A stretch of DNA of 64,000 bases, from the NCBI GenBank assembly GCA_025024175.1, contig QCXZ01000137.1, positions 72,292,680 through 72,356,679 on the forward strand, read 5' to 3'. The stretch is from Rhyzopertha dominica. Lineage: Eukaryota > Arthropoda > Insecta > Coleoptera > Bostrichidae. Made by a program: the position numbers and the translations under genes. Positions 12,816-25,446 of the stretch are shown piece by piece. A model generated the notes under the pieces. That model was not told the origin of the DNA. It made no database searches and saw nothing but the letters and a program-made list of their open reading frames with translations. Each line of letters begins with the position of its first letter. The first letter of the stretch is position 1.

Positions 12816-15800
12816 TTTGTGTTTTGCAGGGCTCAGCTGTCCGTATGTATTCTTCATTTCAAACACTATCATTTATATGTGGCCTGTGTGTATATGTACA
12901 CATAAAACATACCGCAAAACACCTGTTCAATTTTTATATGTTCTAACAATCATTTTAATTCCGAATACTTGAGCGTCTTTTTTAAACGAGTAATATCTTA
13001 AATACACTACGTGATTTAATGTTTATAAACAATTTTGTTTAAAAAAATCCTTGATGATAATAAAACACTATTACCATAATATTCTGTTGAAACCATATGG
13101 ATAACTTTTAACGTTCTTTATTCATATGTTTACATAATAAACCCCATATTTACGGTAAACTTTTGCAATCATTGCCCAACCTTGTGATTTTAAACTTGGC
13201 TTTAGGACAACCCCAAAACAGAAGGACGCCAGTCCCCACAGAACCATCGCATGCAAAGGGCAAATCGATAACGTAGAATCGATATCATCTGTAGCCGTAG
13301 AGCACCCCATAAAGAGGTTAGTTATAACGTATTCATGAATGGGGTGCTTGCAATTAATTATCAACGTAAATAGCAGATACAAATTCAACTCCGAGCAACG
13401 TCTTCGTGACTGGGGTTAATTAATAAAATTTCGTAGTTTAAGATCTCCTAAATGCAGGTGACCATGGTGTAGTTACAAGAAAATAATCTGATAATAAGTT
13501 TTTCACAAAAACAATTTAATTACCTCATGATTTGTTTTATAAAAACCATTACAAATTATATAACAGTACTATATTCATTCAATACTTACTATAAATCTCG
13601 TTTCACTCATATATTGTATACTCCAGTAAATAACAATTGCTTTTATTTAAACTGACTCTTAAGGCCATGAAAGCCAACCATCAATTTTTCTATCAATTTA
13701 TAGTCGATTAAACATCCGAGGTTTCTTTGAGTATTTTTATAGTCTTACTATATGAGTAGCGTATAGTACACCTTTTACAGTTATAGAGAAACAAAATTAT
13801 TGTTTATTATTATTTATTTATTATTATAAAATTTTCCTCTGCNCTTTGAACTTGAAAACAAGTATTTAATTGCANCAATGGCGTGCAAACCATTTAGCAG
13901 ATCGTAAACGCTTTGTTTGTAATAAAAGCAACGATATCTAGATGAAATCCCCTGATAGCCTATTGTCTTTTATCAAACACTACGAGTTAGACGAAGGTAT
14001 CACTTTTATAGTGTTTTTAAACTATGTTGCAATTTTGCTTCTCCTTCCGAAACTAGCACTGATAGACGACCACCAGATACATTTTACTGCAAAGTACTAA
14101 AATGCATTCTATGCTCCAGTGATTTCTTTCTGATTGATAAAATGCTTCATTTTATTTTGTCGGCGGCAAGTTCAAGAATTTCTGTACTCTGCAAGACCTT
14201 TGACATTTTTCTTTTGTAGTTATAGGCATTTTGGCAGCAGCCATTATAAATTTCAATAACGATAGATCTCTTTAAAAGACACTGCTGCGAAACTTACATT
14301 GCAAGCTTGATAATTTATTAATGAATGTTGTACACGAAGCTCATTTGCAAATTAAAAAAAAACTAGAATTTTCTTTTTATAGTTTCTGCCAATCTTTCTT
14401 CCTTTGACATTTGCATTATAACAGTTCTGATTTACGATTGACAAATATAGCTTTCACCACATCATTGCTTTATTCGTAAAATCATTAAAACTACGATTAC
14501 TGATGTAATCCACCTCGAACAGCAGAGTTAAGTGCTTCGACAACCCTTGTGTAACATGCACCAATTGTATGTAAGTGAAAAGCGTCACGTACACATGATA
14601 ACTTCATTGTCTGTTTCCCCCGAGTTCCATATTCAAACGTGAAGTGCTGCAAAGTGCCGATCATTATTTACAAACAAAGAACGTATTCATCGATGCATTA
14701 GAAACATTCACGCGCTTCACAGTTACACATGTTATCGATAGCGCGATAATGATACGTTTGCTGCTTATTGCCGTTCTCTGCATTCAACACTAACGGGCAT
14801 TTATACAAAAAGAAAGGAAATATTACAGTGTGACTATTTACGCAATCATGCTTAAAATAAAGAAGAAAGAATAAGACTGATATATCCTAATTTATAATAA
14901 TTTTAGCAAAAGTTGGAGTTTGTCAATCCAATAGTGCGACTGTTTCGATTGTTATAAACTCCATTTAAAGAAAATTTTACCTCATTACTCCAAATAATAT
15001 TTACCAGAAACAAATTATTTTGTATTTTTGCTGTCATAAATTGGAACATATCACGGCGGTGTAAAAAAGTCTATTGGTTTTAAACCCTAAAGAAAGATAT
15101 TTGAGTTCAAAGTTGTATAAATGTAATGAGCAATTATGACTAGCCTGTAGACGTTTAACAAAATACGAAGATAGTGATAAATTGCATTACTTTAGAAAGA
15201 CAAATATAATTTTTAGTGTTTGCTGAATTTGAAGTTACTGAACTTTAAAGTAAGCAAATTATTATTGGCAGTAATAATTTCTTTATTTTATATATTATGT
15301 AAGTAGTTTATTGAAGAGTAAAGGATACACTTCAACTGGGAACTTTCACATTCTAGAGGGTAAAATATCGCACACAAAAACTTAGGGGCTGCTTTGCAAA
15401 CGGCTTCGTTTTAATCACATTAGCTCGAGTCGATATTTCACAGTTTAACTTCACAGAACATAAAACGAAGTTACTCGCAGTTTGTATAAAGACATGCAAA
15501 TTACGGGACCCGGAGTTTTGTCAGAAGCCGAATACGTAATCAAATTTTAATTGAGGGTGTTTAGATAGCGAGAATTTCGACCTTCCGCCAAAGTGCCGAA
15601 AATTAGATGCGTAACAAAAACATTTGCTTTACAGGCACCTGCCGCCACTCTGCTTTAAAAACGGTTTGAATTCCGTGATCCCTGTAGGAACGCAAATCAT
15701 TCATTATGGTTTGTTGACCTTAGATCTGGAAGGAATTCGTTTTCAAATCGATCTCACGTTGTTGTTCAATGGAAGTTATGATGAAGACGTTTTGATCCGC

Positions 15801-15899
15801 CCAGGATTATTCAGGGTGGTCAAGACTGGCATCTAAGGCTATTTGCGATAATTTGCGGAAAGCTCCAGATACCTTAGGTTCAGTAACAGCGGCGACCAT
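12816..15899. other. Non-genic stretch with one hairpin
   Basis: No supported exon. A stem with 10-bp arms AGCACCCCAT (13,301-13,310) and ATGGGGTGCT (13,339-13,348) and a 28-nt loop is visible. The minus frame at 13,122-13,388 overlaps it and has no recognisable domain. The plus frame at 15,624-15,836 is also unrecognised and lies next to the mariner relic. Single N bases occur near 13,843 and 13,876. Confidence 0.5.
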
Positions 15900-16135
15900 C
15901 CAAGATTTGAAATTTAGGTGTCTATCATATCCTTCTTATTCTCCTAAACCAGTTCCAAGCGATTATCATGTATTTTGATCAACTTAAAGAACCATTAGGT
16001 GGGAAAAAATTTGAAAGTAATATATTTACATGAGTGGCACTGCAAACATCTAAAGAATTGTTTTCTTTGAATGCTGAAACATTTCTAAAACGGTGGAGGA
16101 GGTGCTTAGAACGTTATGAAGATCGCGGCGCAACA
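15900..16135 (+). mobile_element. mariner-family transposase relic (C-terminal end)
   Basis: Two frames one base apart read PSYSPKPVPSDYHVF and then LKEPLGGKKFESN. This matches the mariner signature that follows the catalytic core, where the family has YSPDLAPSDYHLF with the third catalytic Asp. That Asp appears changed to Lys here (SPK for SPD). A later segment, ETFLKRWRRCLERY, resembles the Rw-kC motif near the mariner C-terminus. A frameshift and the changed residue make it a dead copy. I found no terminal repeats. Confidence 0.65.
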
Positions 16136-19100
16136 TTACATTCTTGTTGTTCTATATGTAGGAGTAGTTTTTGTTAGTGCAGGAGCAACAAGGGATAGGG
16201 TGTTATCTGTAGGCCAGGGCCTTCATTCGTTGTTGGCTCTTGAACAATAAACAGTGTTTTGGGGAAATGGGAACATTATTTTCTTTCTTCCCCCATGAGT
16301 TCCTCTTTTCCACTGACGCGATATAACACTTGTTAACAGTTCTTCAATCAATTTGGTCTAACAGTTTTTTTAAGATTTTCATTTGACTACCGCGTATGTT
16401 CCCTTCTAGGTGGCACGTTTATTTTAAACTATACTACAGAGCAAATAGTATAGTTCGCAAATCAGTTAGTGGTGCTTATTAGCATGTTATTTATAAAAAC
16501 CACAACCATAATGAGTGAAACAAAGTAATAGACCTTTGTTAACCAATTACCGACTTTATACATTTTGTGAAATAAATAAATAGTTAATTACTGTTTCCTG
16601 CTCATTAATTTATTAAACCAACAATAATAATTTTAACTGTGACAACAATTGTAGAGTGAGCGTGCTAAATGATCGAAGTTCCAGACCAGCGATTATTTAC
16701 AAAACCCACAAAACTGTGGATTGAGCGGAAATAAAATCTTTTTTCTGTATTTATTGTGTTTTGTTATTATGAAATACGACATTTGGACAAGAAGATTTAA
16801 CTCAAAATAGGAAAGAAGTTAATGAACACGAAAATTAATACTCAAAAATACTATATACAATACAAATACTATAAAATTCAGAGAATCAACCAACACTAAT
16901 ATATAGCATAATAAATGGTATTTACCCGTATTATAATAGTCAGAAAATAACTGTTTTAATGTTCAAATGTTTTCTTCGATAATATTCATTCACAGTTTCA
17001 ATAAACGTTTAGTTTATTATTATTATTTATTATTGCTATCGACCGCAATAATGAAAGTGCTATTGGGCATGTGCATATTATATATAAACGTGTATTACCT
17101 ACTGATTTTATTTATCTTTCTTGCATCGGCAATTATTCATTTTATGGAAAATTGATCCTCTGATTTGTTATTGGTTCTGTTAGTACTTTACATTCTATGA
17201 ATTCATAAAAGTTTTATGCTTTATACGTCAAAGGTCGCATGCGTTTCTTTAAAACTTTTTGCTCATTCCAGCGCGTCCATGACTTAACATAGAATTCTAC
17301 CTTTTAGGTGCAGTGAAATGAATTGCCTACAATTTAAAAAAAAACTGGATTAAGTTTGACAATAGAAAGCATGTTAATAGACACATTTTTGATATCGCCA
17401 CAGACTCTATCCAAGTTAAACACCAACATATGTCTTCAATTAACCATTGCTTTTTGCTGACAATACAGTTATCGCCAATAGCAGTTGCGATTATTCTGTA
17501 GAGTATAGACAATTGTCGATACAAAAAGAAACGATAAACTGACCTATGAAATAATAAAAAGCCAATTAATCGATCGATTGCAAAAACTCTTCACAATAAT
17601 AATAACCACACTGTATTCCTACAATGCATTGTTTTTTTTAAAAAAAGATAAGTAATATGGAAAAAAGTTTATGACAAAATATATCATTAAGGATATCCAA
17701 CTCTACAAGAAATGGAAGAGCAGTTTATATATTGTGTAAGTGGATATTTCAGTGTGAATGAAATGACCATATACTTTGTTGATCTTCAGTTTACTTTTAT
17801 AGTTTTTTGCGGACCTTGTACATTTGTTTCAAAATTCCGTACCTCTTTAGTTTGAATTTTCCAGTAGTCTTTAAATTAATTTATACATTACGCGAATCAT
17901 TTCTTTATAACCTTGGAACAAGTAGAACATCCTATAAGACTCATAACTTAGGAAAGTATTTGAAATAGCTAATAATCTTACAATGTATTCAATTCTTGTT
18001 TTTATGTATTGTTAATAGGAGTAAGCAGTCTCAATCACAATAAAATATTTCGATTATGAAAATTAAGTTTATCATATAGGACCGAATTTTCGATATATCG
18101 CAGATTTGACATATAGATGAATTCGATAGTTATTTTAATATTGCCCTTAGTGAGCGTAATTATTAATTCAATAATCGTATATTATTAAAAAGGTGTAACT
18201 ATAGTTAATTATAGTAAATAAAATTTGCGTTCTCTTAATGAACTTTGTTTTATTGTTACAATAAACTGCCTAATTACAAGAGTGTTAAAACTGACTGTTT
18301 TTTAAAGAAAATGTGCCCGAAGACGGATTTAACAAACAGAAATAATTGCGTCAACAATCACCAACTATTGAGACAACAAACGCGATTTTTCATTAAGCAC
18401 GATGTATAGTAAGTTTGTAAATTAATGGTAGGGTAATATGTAGCTTTAAATCAGATTCGGCAAGCAAAATACAGCATTATTTATGAAAGAGATGTATAGT
18501 AATATTCTTGTAATAAAAGTAGTTTAAGTAGTAGTAGTAGTAGTAAAGTCTGTAGTAATATTTCAGATGATACTGGACCAATTTTAATTAACGCAATCAC
18601 AACTTTATTTTTTATTATTTAGTTACTTTTTCTGTTCAGTATTATGTGTTTCAAACCCAAGATAAGTATATTTGAATATTACCTGGTGTATCCTACATTA
18701 ATGGTAAAATAAGCGGATACATTTAAAGGGTAAAAGTATATTACATAAATTCAGTACTGATAAAAATGACAAAAATGAATCCACAACGAAATTCACAAAT
18801 GTGACAGAAACAATTAAAAAAAAGAAATATTAGAATAAATACCAAAAGCAAAATCAAAACTGATAAAAAAAATACATGCAAATTGCGAATAATGAGCGCA
18901 CAAGGCATGATTCGTTAGGGCGCTCAAAAACGTGCGGCGCCATGCGCCGTCGGTTCAGTGCACGTCAGTTCTAGTGAGGCTTTCATTGCGACCCCTCGGA
19001 TTCACCCCACTGTCAAAGCATGCTAGATTTACAGTACAGTTTGACATAAATTTCATTACAACGCACTACACCAGTCATACCCTCAATTATGTTAGTTCTG

Positions 19101-19318
19101 GTTGGAGCGCAAATTCGTTCAGTTTTTGTAAACGTCCGTGATTATGTAATCGCAAGAGAATGTATTTTTGCTATTAAATTATCGTTTTTTTTCTTGAAAA
19201 TAGGAACATAAGGCTGTACTTTATTATCATACTTTTACGTTCGCTTAGGTTTCTATATAGCATTTACAGTGAACGATATATAATTTTCAACACTCGTAGT
19301 AGATAAACTTCTATATAC
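16136..19318. other. Non-genic AT-rich stretch
   Basis: No exon supported. Simple repeats occur at about 17,010-17,032 (TTA-rich) and 18,528-18,545 (AGT)n. A short CpG-rich patch at 18,920-18,985 contains a CGGCGC-CAT-GCGCCG stem (18,935-18,949) and two TCAGT words that resemble arthropod initiators. It could be a promoter, but no downstream exon was recognised. Confidence 0.5.
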
Positions 19319-19686
19319 TACAGGGTTTCTATAAACGATTCATGCAACGCGGGCGGCGTTGATTTTTAAATTCTTTGTGCCGCCTTTTTCTAACTGCTGC
19401 CAAGCTACAATATGCACGGCGATAGTAGTTGAAGGTTGCAGATCATTGTCATACCACAGCTCCGAATAGTAAGCTTTCTGCAATCTTAAAGATAATTACC
19501 CCACAAAACACTACAGAATATGTTGAAAATACACACTCCCGGGTGTTTTCTCGTATTAAAATATATTAAATAATTCAAAAATCGACATATGACTAATATC
19601 TGTCACTCCTGAGTGACGGCAAATTGATTTAATCGATAAATTCCAAAAGCGCCCTGGATGCACGAATCATTTATAGAAACCCTGTA
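19319..19686. mobile_element. MITE with 27-bp inverted repeats and TA target duplication
   Basis: Left arm CAGGGTTTCTATAAACGATT (from 19,321) continues as catgca. Right arm, read inward, is CAGGGTTTCTATAAATGATT, ending at 19,684. The arms differ at about two positions. Both ends are flanked by TA, as expected for Tc1/mariner-superfamily insertion. The interior (about 310 bp) has no coding capacity. Known Tc1/mariner MITEs have this design; the autonomous partner is not in the window. Confidence 0.85.
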
Positions 19687-22133
19687 TATTAATTTAAATC
19701 CAGTTTTCTACGAACTTTGTAGAGTAATCGAAAAGGTATGATTTCCTCTATGATGGTATGATAAAATGTGTTTTTAGCAAAGAGATATAACCATTCATGC
19801 AATTATGTTATTTATTAATTAGATACCTAATTACCATAAATTCTAATGCAAGTATAACAAAGAAAAAAGAAAAATATTATAATTCCATAGCAAAGGAAAA
19901 ACACTCTTTACCTAACAAAAGAATCACTGTACATGAACGTACCCAATAATTTTCAAAGCTGTGTAAAATTATTTTTAATTTTCGTAATTACTCTTTCTTT
20001 TCTTTATATTAAACCGCGTTTTATATACAGAAGAAACGAATTGTATGAAATATTGGGGATGAGGACGAGACGACTTAGCCGGAATGAAAAAATTATGCAC
20101 CCCCTTAATCTGTAAAAAGCAATGAAGCGAAAAATATACGGTGAATTAGCATAACGCATATCAATGAAATATTCTGTTTGTATTATTAACATTTATTCAA
20201 ATACTACAGCCATTTTCTTTATTTTTTCAAACAAAATTAAATTTTAAATTTATACGTGTATTTATGAGTTTATTGTTTGAGTTTCAGAACATTTATAGCT
20301 TCTACCCATTGGCCTTGGATTTTTTTGTGAAAATGGTTAAAGGTCCTGTTAATCTAACGTGTTCCTGTTATAAGGCCCATCATCGTAATAATTATTAACT
20401 TATTTCCACAGTTTTGTTTGTTTCTTGATACGACCAGGCACAAAGCATATTCAAACTTAAAGATGTTAAACTGATCCAACGTCTAAGCCCATATCGTTTA
20501 TTAAAAAAAAGCAGAGTGTTTTCGACCACCAAAAAGTAGTCATCCTCTGTGCAACATTAAAAAAAGAAGAGCAATGAATATGATTACATAAAACAAATAG
20601 TGATGTGGATGGTAACCACCACTCATGATATAAACGTTACTATTAAGTATTATTAAGTACCCACATTGCTGACTTCGCTATTTAACGCCAGAATAAAAAG
20701 GAACAAGTCTAAAGTAATAATCACCGTCTCTTGGAATAGTGAAAGTGTTTTTTATAGAGGACGGTGTATGTAGTGCTTCTTACTTACTCAAAGTTGAATC
20801 TGTAAAGGCTCTGTATATAGAGAGCTCCACTTCTACGGTTAAATGGTATTGCCCATAGTATTGGCACAGCAAGATGGTATTGGCTGTGGGGAGGAATTCA
20901 TGTAAAGCATTCCAAAATGAAAGATCAAATGTATCCACGTCAAAAAAATTAAAAGGTTCTTCCAAACCTACGCTATGGTCCGGATTTATCACATGTTTTC
21001 AATTTCTTTAGACCGCTGGAAAACGTATTGGATGGCTAAACAATTCAAGATTATAATGTTGCCGAGTTTGGGCGTCAGTTGTTTTATACACTAGTTGCAG
21101 TCAAGTAAAAATTACAGGAAAATTTTAGTTTTCATTCGAACTCTCGTAGGCGGTTCCTGTATACAGGTATTACGTTTCATTATTTTATACGTTATCGCAG
21201 TAAATTAGTGCCTATTCAAAAATAACCACCGACGCGCTACAGAGTCATACAGTGTGAAGCTTATTTATTGTTTTGTAGCAATGACTTTCAGTTATATATG
21301 GTTTGAATACGTCATGTTCAAAATGAGTAAGTACACGGAGTGCTACACGGTAATTATCTTACCAGAAAAATTTGAGTGTTGGCTTAAATATCATAATTAC
21401 ATTACAAAACTGTAATTACGATATGTTAGAATAAACAATCAATGAATGAGTTTATATAATATTAATTATGATTGTCCTTTGTAGTTTTACAAAAACTAGA
21501 TCTAAAGCAAATGTACCTTTACTTCTGCTACATGTCTACAGATTAAATTGGAAGATTTTGATGACAGAGTATCAAGCAGAAACTTAAAGAAAGAGCAGTG
21601 ATTAAAAAATTGAAGCATTTACTGGATTATTTTTCAGTTGCAGCCGTCCAGAAACGGGGATGAAAGGTACAACATTATAATATTATAATTTCAGTAAGCC
21701 GTTCTGATTCTGGATAATTTTTACAGCACCTTATAAACCATATGTCAATTCGATTGGATAAGAGAGTTTTGTTTTTGATAAGTTCTGGCCAATAAAAAAT
21801 CGTACATAATGATTTTATAATCATATCGACTGGTGTTATGAATTTGTCATATATGAAACAATTTTTAATCATACATTTCTCTTATTGGTAAAAAGAACTC
21901 CTGCAGAAAATTCAGAATTATTTTCGTATAGTCACTTATTCATAAATACAGCCAAACTTAATAATTAAAACGAATGGTAGATCTAAAATCGTTCGTATTG
22001 TTTGATGAACAAACTTATTTGACGTTAGCAATATACCTAACATGACTGTAAATCAACACACTATCCTAAAGTCAAGATTTATGTTTATTGGAGGTTATAG
22101 CCGTCTGTATCCTTTTAACAAACAACAGCGTCA
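19687..22133. other. Non-genic stretch with a half repeat element
   Basis: No gene supported. At about 20,505-20,555 lies one arm (TTCGACCACCAAAAAGTAGT, continuing to ctgtgcaac) related to the arms of the element at 61,062-61,314. Its flank ATTACATAAAACAAA is also shared with that element. The opposite arm is missing. The frame at 20,780-20,992 on minus has no recognisable motif. Confidence 0.5.
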
Positions 22134-22866
22134 ATTACTTCCACATCTAACGGAAAATTTTATTTGCTTATTCGCTTTAAAATGGTCGAAAACGTAAAAA
22201 AAAAACAAAATTTGAGCAAAAAAAATTCTTGTCTGTGTGTCGTGCGTCTGTAGGTTTTGTTTGTGGACACGATAACTTTCGAAAGACTTAACATATGAAC
22301 CCAAAGCGACCTATTGTTTTTGGGGTAAGTAGGGTATCGGGAAAGGGGAGAAATTGGGGGTAACTACCATTTTTGCAAATTTTAATTTTTTAATTTTTTT
22401 TTTCGTTTTAGTATATGATTAGTATAATAACTGCGAGTATTATTCGCCCTTATAAATTTTCGGTGCAGCAAATTGTTTAGAAGATATTAGCAAAAAAGCG
22501 TCACTTAAAGAAAACGGTTTTTCCTAAATATCTCCAATATATTTAATATATTCGTTAAATGAAAATACCATAGTGTGTCTTAGATAATTTATCCAAAATT
22601 TTGACATTTTCGAAATATTTCCAAGAAATGTATTTTGGTATTATATAGGAAATCAAATTTCTGATCGGAAAGCACTCTTGTAATTTTCGAGTTATTTGGA
22701 AAAAAACAGATTTTAAAAAGTTATATATTTTTGCTAATATCACGCGGACCGTTTGTCTTAGAAAAAAATGTGTAGATTACTAATCGTATAGTATAAGAAA
22801 TGAAAACGTTAATGTCGTTTTAACAATTGGATGTGGAAGTATTGATTCAATTTGCAGCGGTTTTTT
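22134..22866 (+). repeat. Dispersed inverted-repeat family, copy C
   Basis: Begins ATTACTTCCACATCTAACGG and ends GGATGTGGAAGTATTGATTC plus a TTTGCAGCGG block, in the same orientation as copy B. It keeps the ATAACTTTCGAAAGACTTA, CCAAAGCGACCTATTGTTTT and GGGGTAAGTAGGGTATCGG blocks and the TAACTGCGAGTATTATTC block that B lost. It lacks the GATATTTGGCAAACGTATAA block present in A and B. Non-coding. Confidence 0.8.
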
Positions 22867-22968
22867 TGAGTTCCGTCAATAAAATTTATTATGCTTATAA
22901 TTTGCAACTAGATCGGAGAAATTACTGTTCTGAATTTATTTTAGGTGGATACTTGTAGGATAAACATG

Positions 22969-23276
22969 TTTATACAGTTTTGCAAATCTATCAACATTTG
23001 ACGAAAACATAAAAACACAGTGTAAGCTCTCGTAACTGATATTTTCTCTTAACATTATTTTACACAGAACAACATTTTTTAACTACTCTTTAGCATTTGC
23101 TCCATTCATTCAAAATTTTCAGTTTATACAGTTTTGCAAATCTACCAGCATTTGAGGAAAACATAAAAACACTGTGTAAGCTCTCGTAACTGATATTTTC
23201 TCTTAACATTATTTTACACAGAACAACATTTTTAACTACTCTTTAGCATTTACTCCATTCATTCAAAATTTTCAGT
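22969..23276. repeat. Tandem duplication of a 154-bp unit
   Basis: The unit starting TTTATACAGTTTTGCAAATC at 22,969 recurs at 23,123. The second copy ends at 23,276 with CATTCAAAATTTTCAGT. The copies differ by only a few substitutions and one T in a T-run, so the duplication is recent. No coding content is seen. Confidence 0.92.
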
Positions 23277-24620
23277 AAACTGAGAAGATTTTGCATTTCC
23301 ACTGCAATTTCTTCTGTTTGTAGGTACTTCAATTAAATCACGGACACGCTAAATTGTTTTAATTCACTGCAGACGTGCAGGAAGCAACACTCCAAAACGA
23401 AGGTCACAACCACGAACCCGTAAAATGAATTCAGAGAATTTATTGTTTCCACTTGCTAATGGCTGGTGTTTTAGCCCTCCCAAATTAAAGCGTCTTTAAT
23501 GGAAACAACAAAATACGTGTAATGTAATTTTGGAGTGTGGAGGGATAATCCAATTTATAGATTGTAATGTGCGACCCTCTTTCTTAAAACACGCGACGGT
23601 GGTTACTATAGTGACTATATTCCGGTATACTCCGGAAATTACACTGGCTGCTTGGTGGGCAAAGTTTATTATCCTTTGGTGCTACCTGCATTCAAGACAC
23701 GCAAACTATAAGTAGCTAAGCTACCTATAAGACTTGTCGTTAAATTTATAATATAACTTACGCAGAAACAAAGATTCCTTTAACAAATTTCGATTAAGTG
23801 TAGCAAAAAGTTCTTACCGAAAGTTGTTTTCCCTTTAAACACCATTTAGAAGAACTCCAATTAACACGAAACACCAGGATCCTTTATTTCTAAGCAGCGA
23901 GCGAAATTAAAGTAATTCGACGGATTATGACCGACGCGCTTAAAATTTTGCACGGCAGCCTCTCTCGTTAGAAGTTCAAACAACGCGTGTTCGGCGCGAA
24001 CTGTACACAGACGCTTAGCGTAGGGACGCTCACCCTCATACAGGCGCGACTCCCACCCCTGTTCGATCTCATTTATTTTAAGGCAGACTTGATAATTAAT
24101 AATAATATTTCTGAATTCGCAACGACTAATAATAGAGGATGATTCGACGCAAAACTACATAATATGACGGCACCCCTATCGTTTCGTATATATTAAAGTA
24201 TAATCAGTAGAGAAGTGTTGCCATAAAACCGCAGTCGCCGTACCATTATTGTGTACGAGTATAAATAATATATAACTGAGCTGAACAAATGCGGAAGGTC
24301 GAATTCAGCATTGTGCTCTAAAATACGTACCTACACAGTCTCCCTTGATATTGCTGTGAACGCTCCCCCATAAAATATGAAATACATATTATTCACCCCT
24401 TATCGCACACAGACTTGACTTATTTGTCGCACTTTGCTTCCCCAAAGCAGAACGCATTAGAAATCTATATACTTGCAGAAATACACTACACGTACTATGC
24501 AAGTCAAATTCGATTGCAATTTGTGATTTACTCATAAAAGCGATCATTTTGTACAATTTATACCATGCAGCAACATTGTACAGAGTGATGTCGATGATAA
24601 TCCTTTCACAGGGATAAGGT
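23277..24620. other. Non-genic stretch with a CpG-richer patch
   Basis: No exon recognised. Bases 23,930-24,060 are clearly richer in CpG than the surroundings (for example acgcgtgttcggcgcgaactg), which in an AT-rich insect genome can mark a promoter or 5' untranslated exon. No coding exon, splice pair or TATA arrangement could be tied to it. Confidence 0.4.
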
Positions 24621-24940
24621 TTAAGAAAACAAATTTGTCTCAATCGACCAGTTTCATTATATTAATCGAACATATTCAGGACGCTATACAAAACAGAGAG
24701 AGAGGACAAGAATTACAAAACTACAATACCACATTATATACATATATCAAAGTTGTTAAATGTTGTGGACGTGGACTTGTGCATATGTTGGTATTTTCTG
24801 CGGAAATCTCAGTCTTGTCTTGCCCTTAACCATATGTGCGTGTGTCTCTCTCTCTCTCTCTCTCTGTTTTGTATAGTGTCCTGAAGATGTTCGATTAATA
24901 GAACGAAAGCGGGCGATTGAGACAATTTTGTTTTCTTTAA
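24621..24940. mobile_element. Inverted-repeat element (320 bp) with long arms and (CT)n
   Basis: The left arm starts TTAAGAAAACAAATTTGTCT. The right arm, read inward, starts TTAAAGAAAACAAAATTGTC. The arms match imperfectly for about 85 bp, through TCAATCG, TTAATCGAACAT, TTCAGGAC and CTATACAAAACAGAGAGAG. A (CT)n tract at 24,845-24,865 faces a shorter (GA)n in the left arm, so the whole can fold into a large hairpin. Each arm contains a CTGAAGATG-type word, a small stem and GAAA, discussed in the findings. No protein is encoded. Confidence 0.75.
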
Positions 24941-25446
24941 CATTTTTCTTTATGATCGATATCAGTAATAGCAAAAGGGAGTAACTTATATTTTAATATT
25001 ATATAGGGTGTGTACTAAGAAAAGAGAAATTACTGGAAAAATGGATTAACATTAATAACAAAATTATTTTTTATTGGTAGTCGGCTATCAATAAATAATT
25101 TAAACACCACTGGCGTTTCTTGATATACAAATCCAAATCCAATCAAGCTTACTATACAATTGTATTGACCTATCACTAGCCAGAAAAATCACAAAAAAAT
25201 ATTTTTATTGGTAAGATTTTGCCTTATCAACATAATAATTATGTTACTAGCGACAAAATGTTTTCAACATTGCGTTTACAACAAATAAAACAAATTTTTA
25301 ATAAACCTCTTTTTAAAACATATACTACGGTCCTGTCTATGAGTAATAGCCTGTAACGGAAACAGAACGGAAACAAAAGAATAAATTTATGATCACCCTT
25401 TTTATAAATATATATATTTTTTGTAAATCTATAACATAACATCTAT
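24941..25446. other. Non-genic spacer
   Basis: AT-rich spacer with a TATAGGGTGTG word at about 25,003 that resembles a Tc1/mariner end but has no matching partner. Nothing else recognised. Confidence 0.4.

Noticed and set aside
15624..15836. 70-residue frame next to the mariner relic as part of the transposase
   Set aside because: It does not match the mariner motif order; only the sequence from about 15,900 on does.
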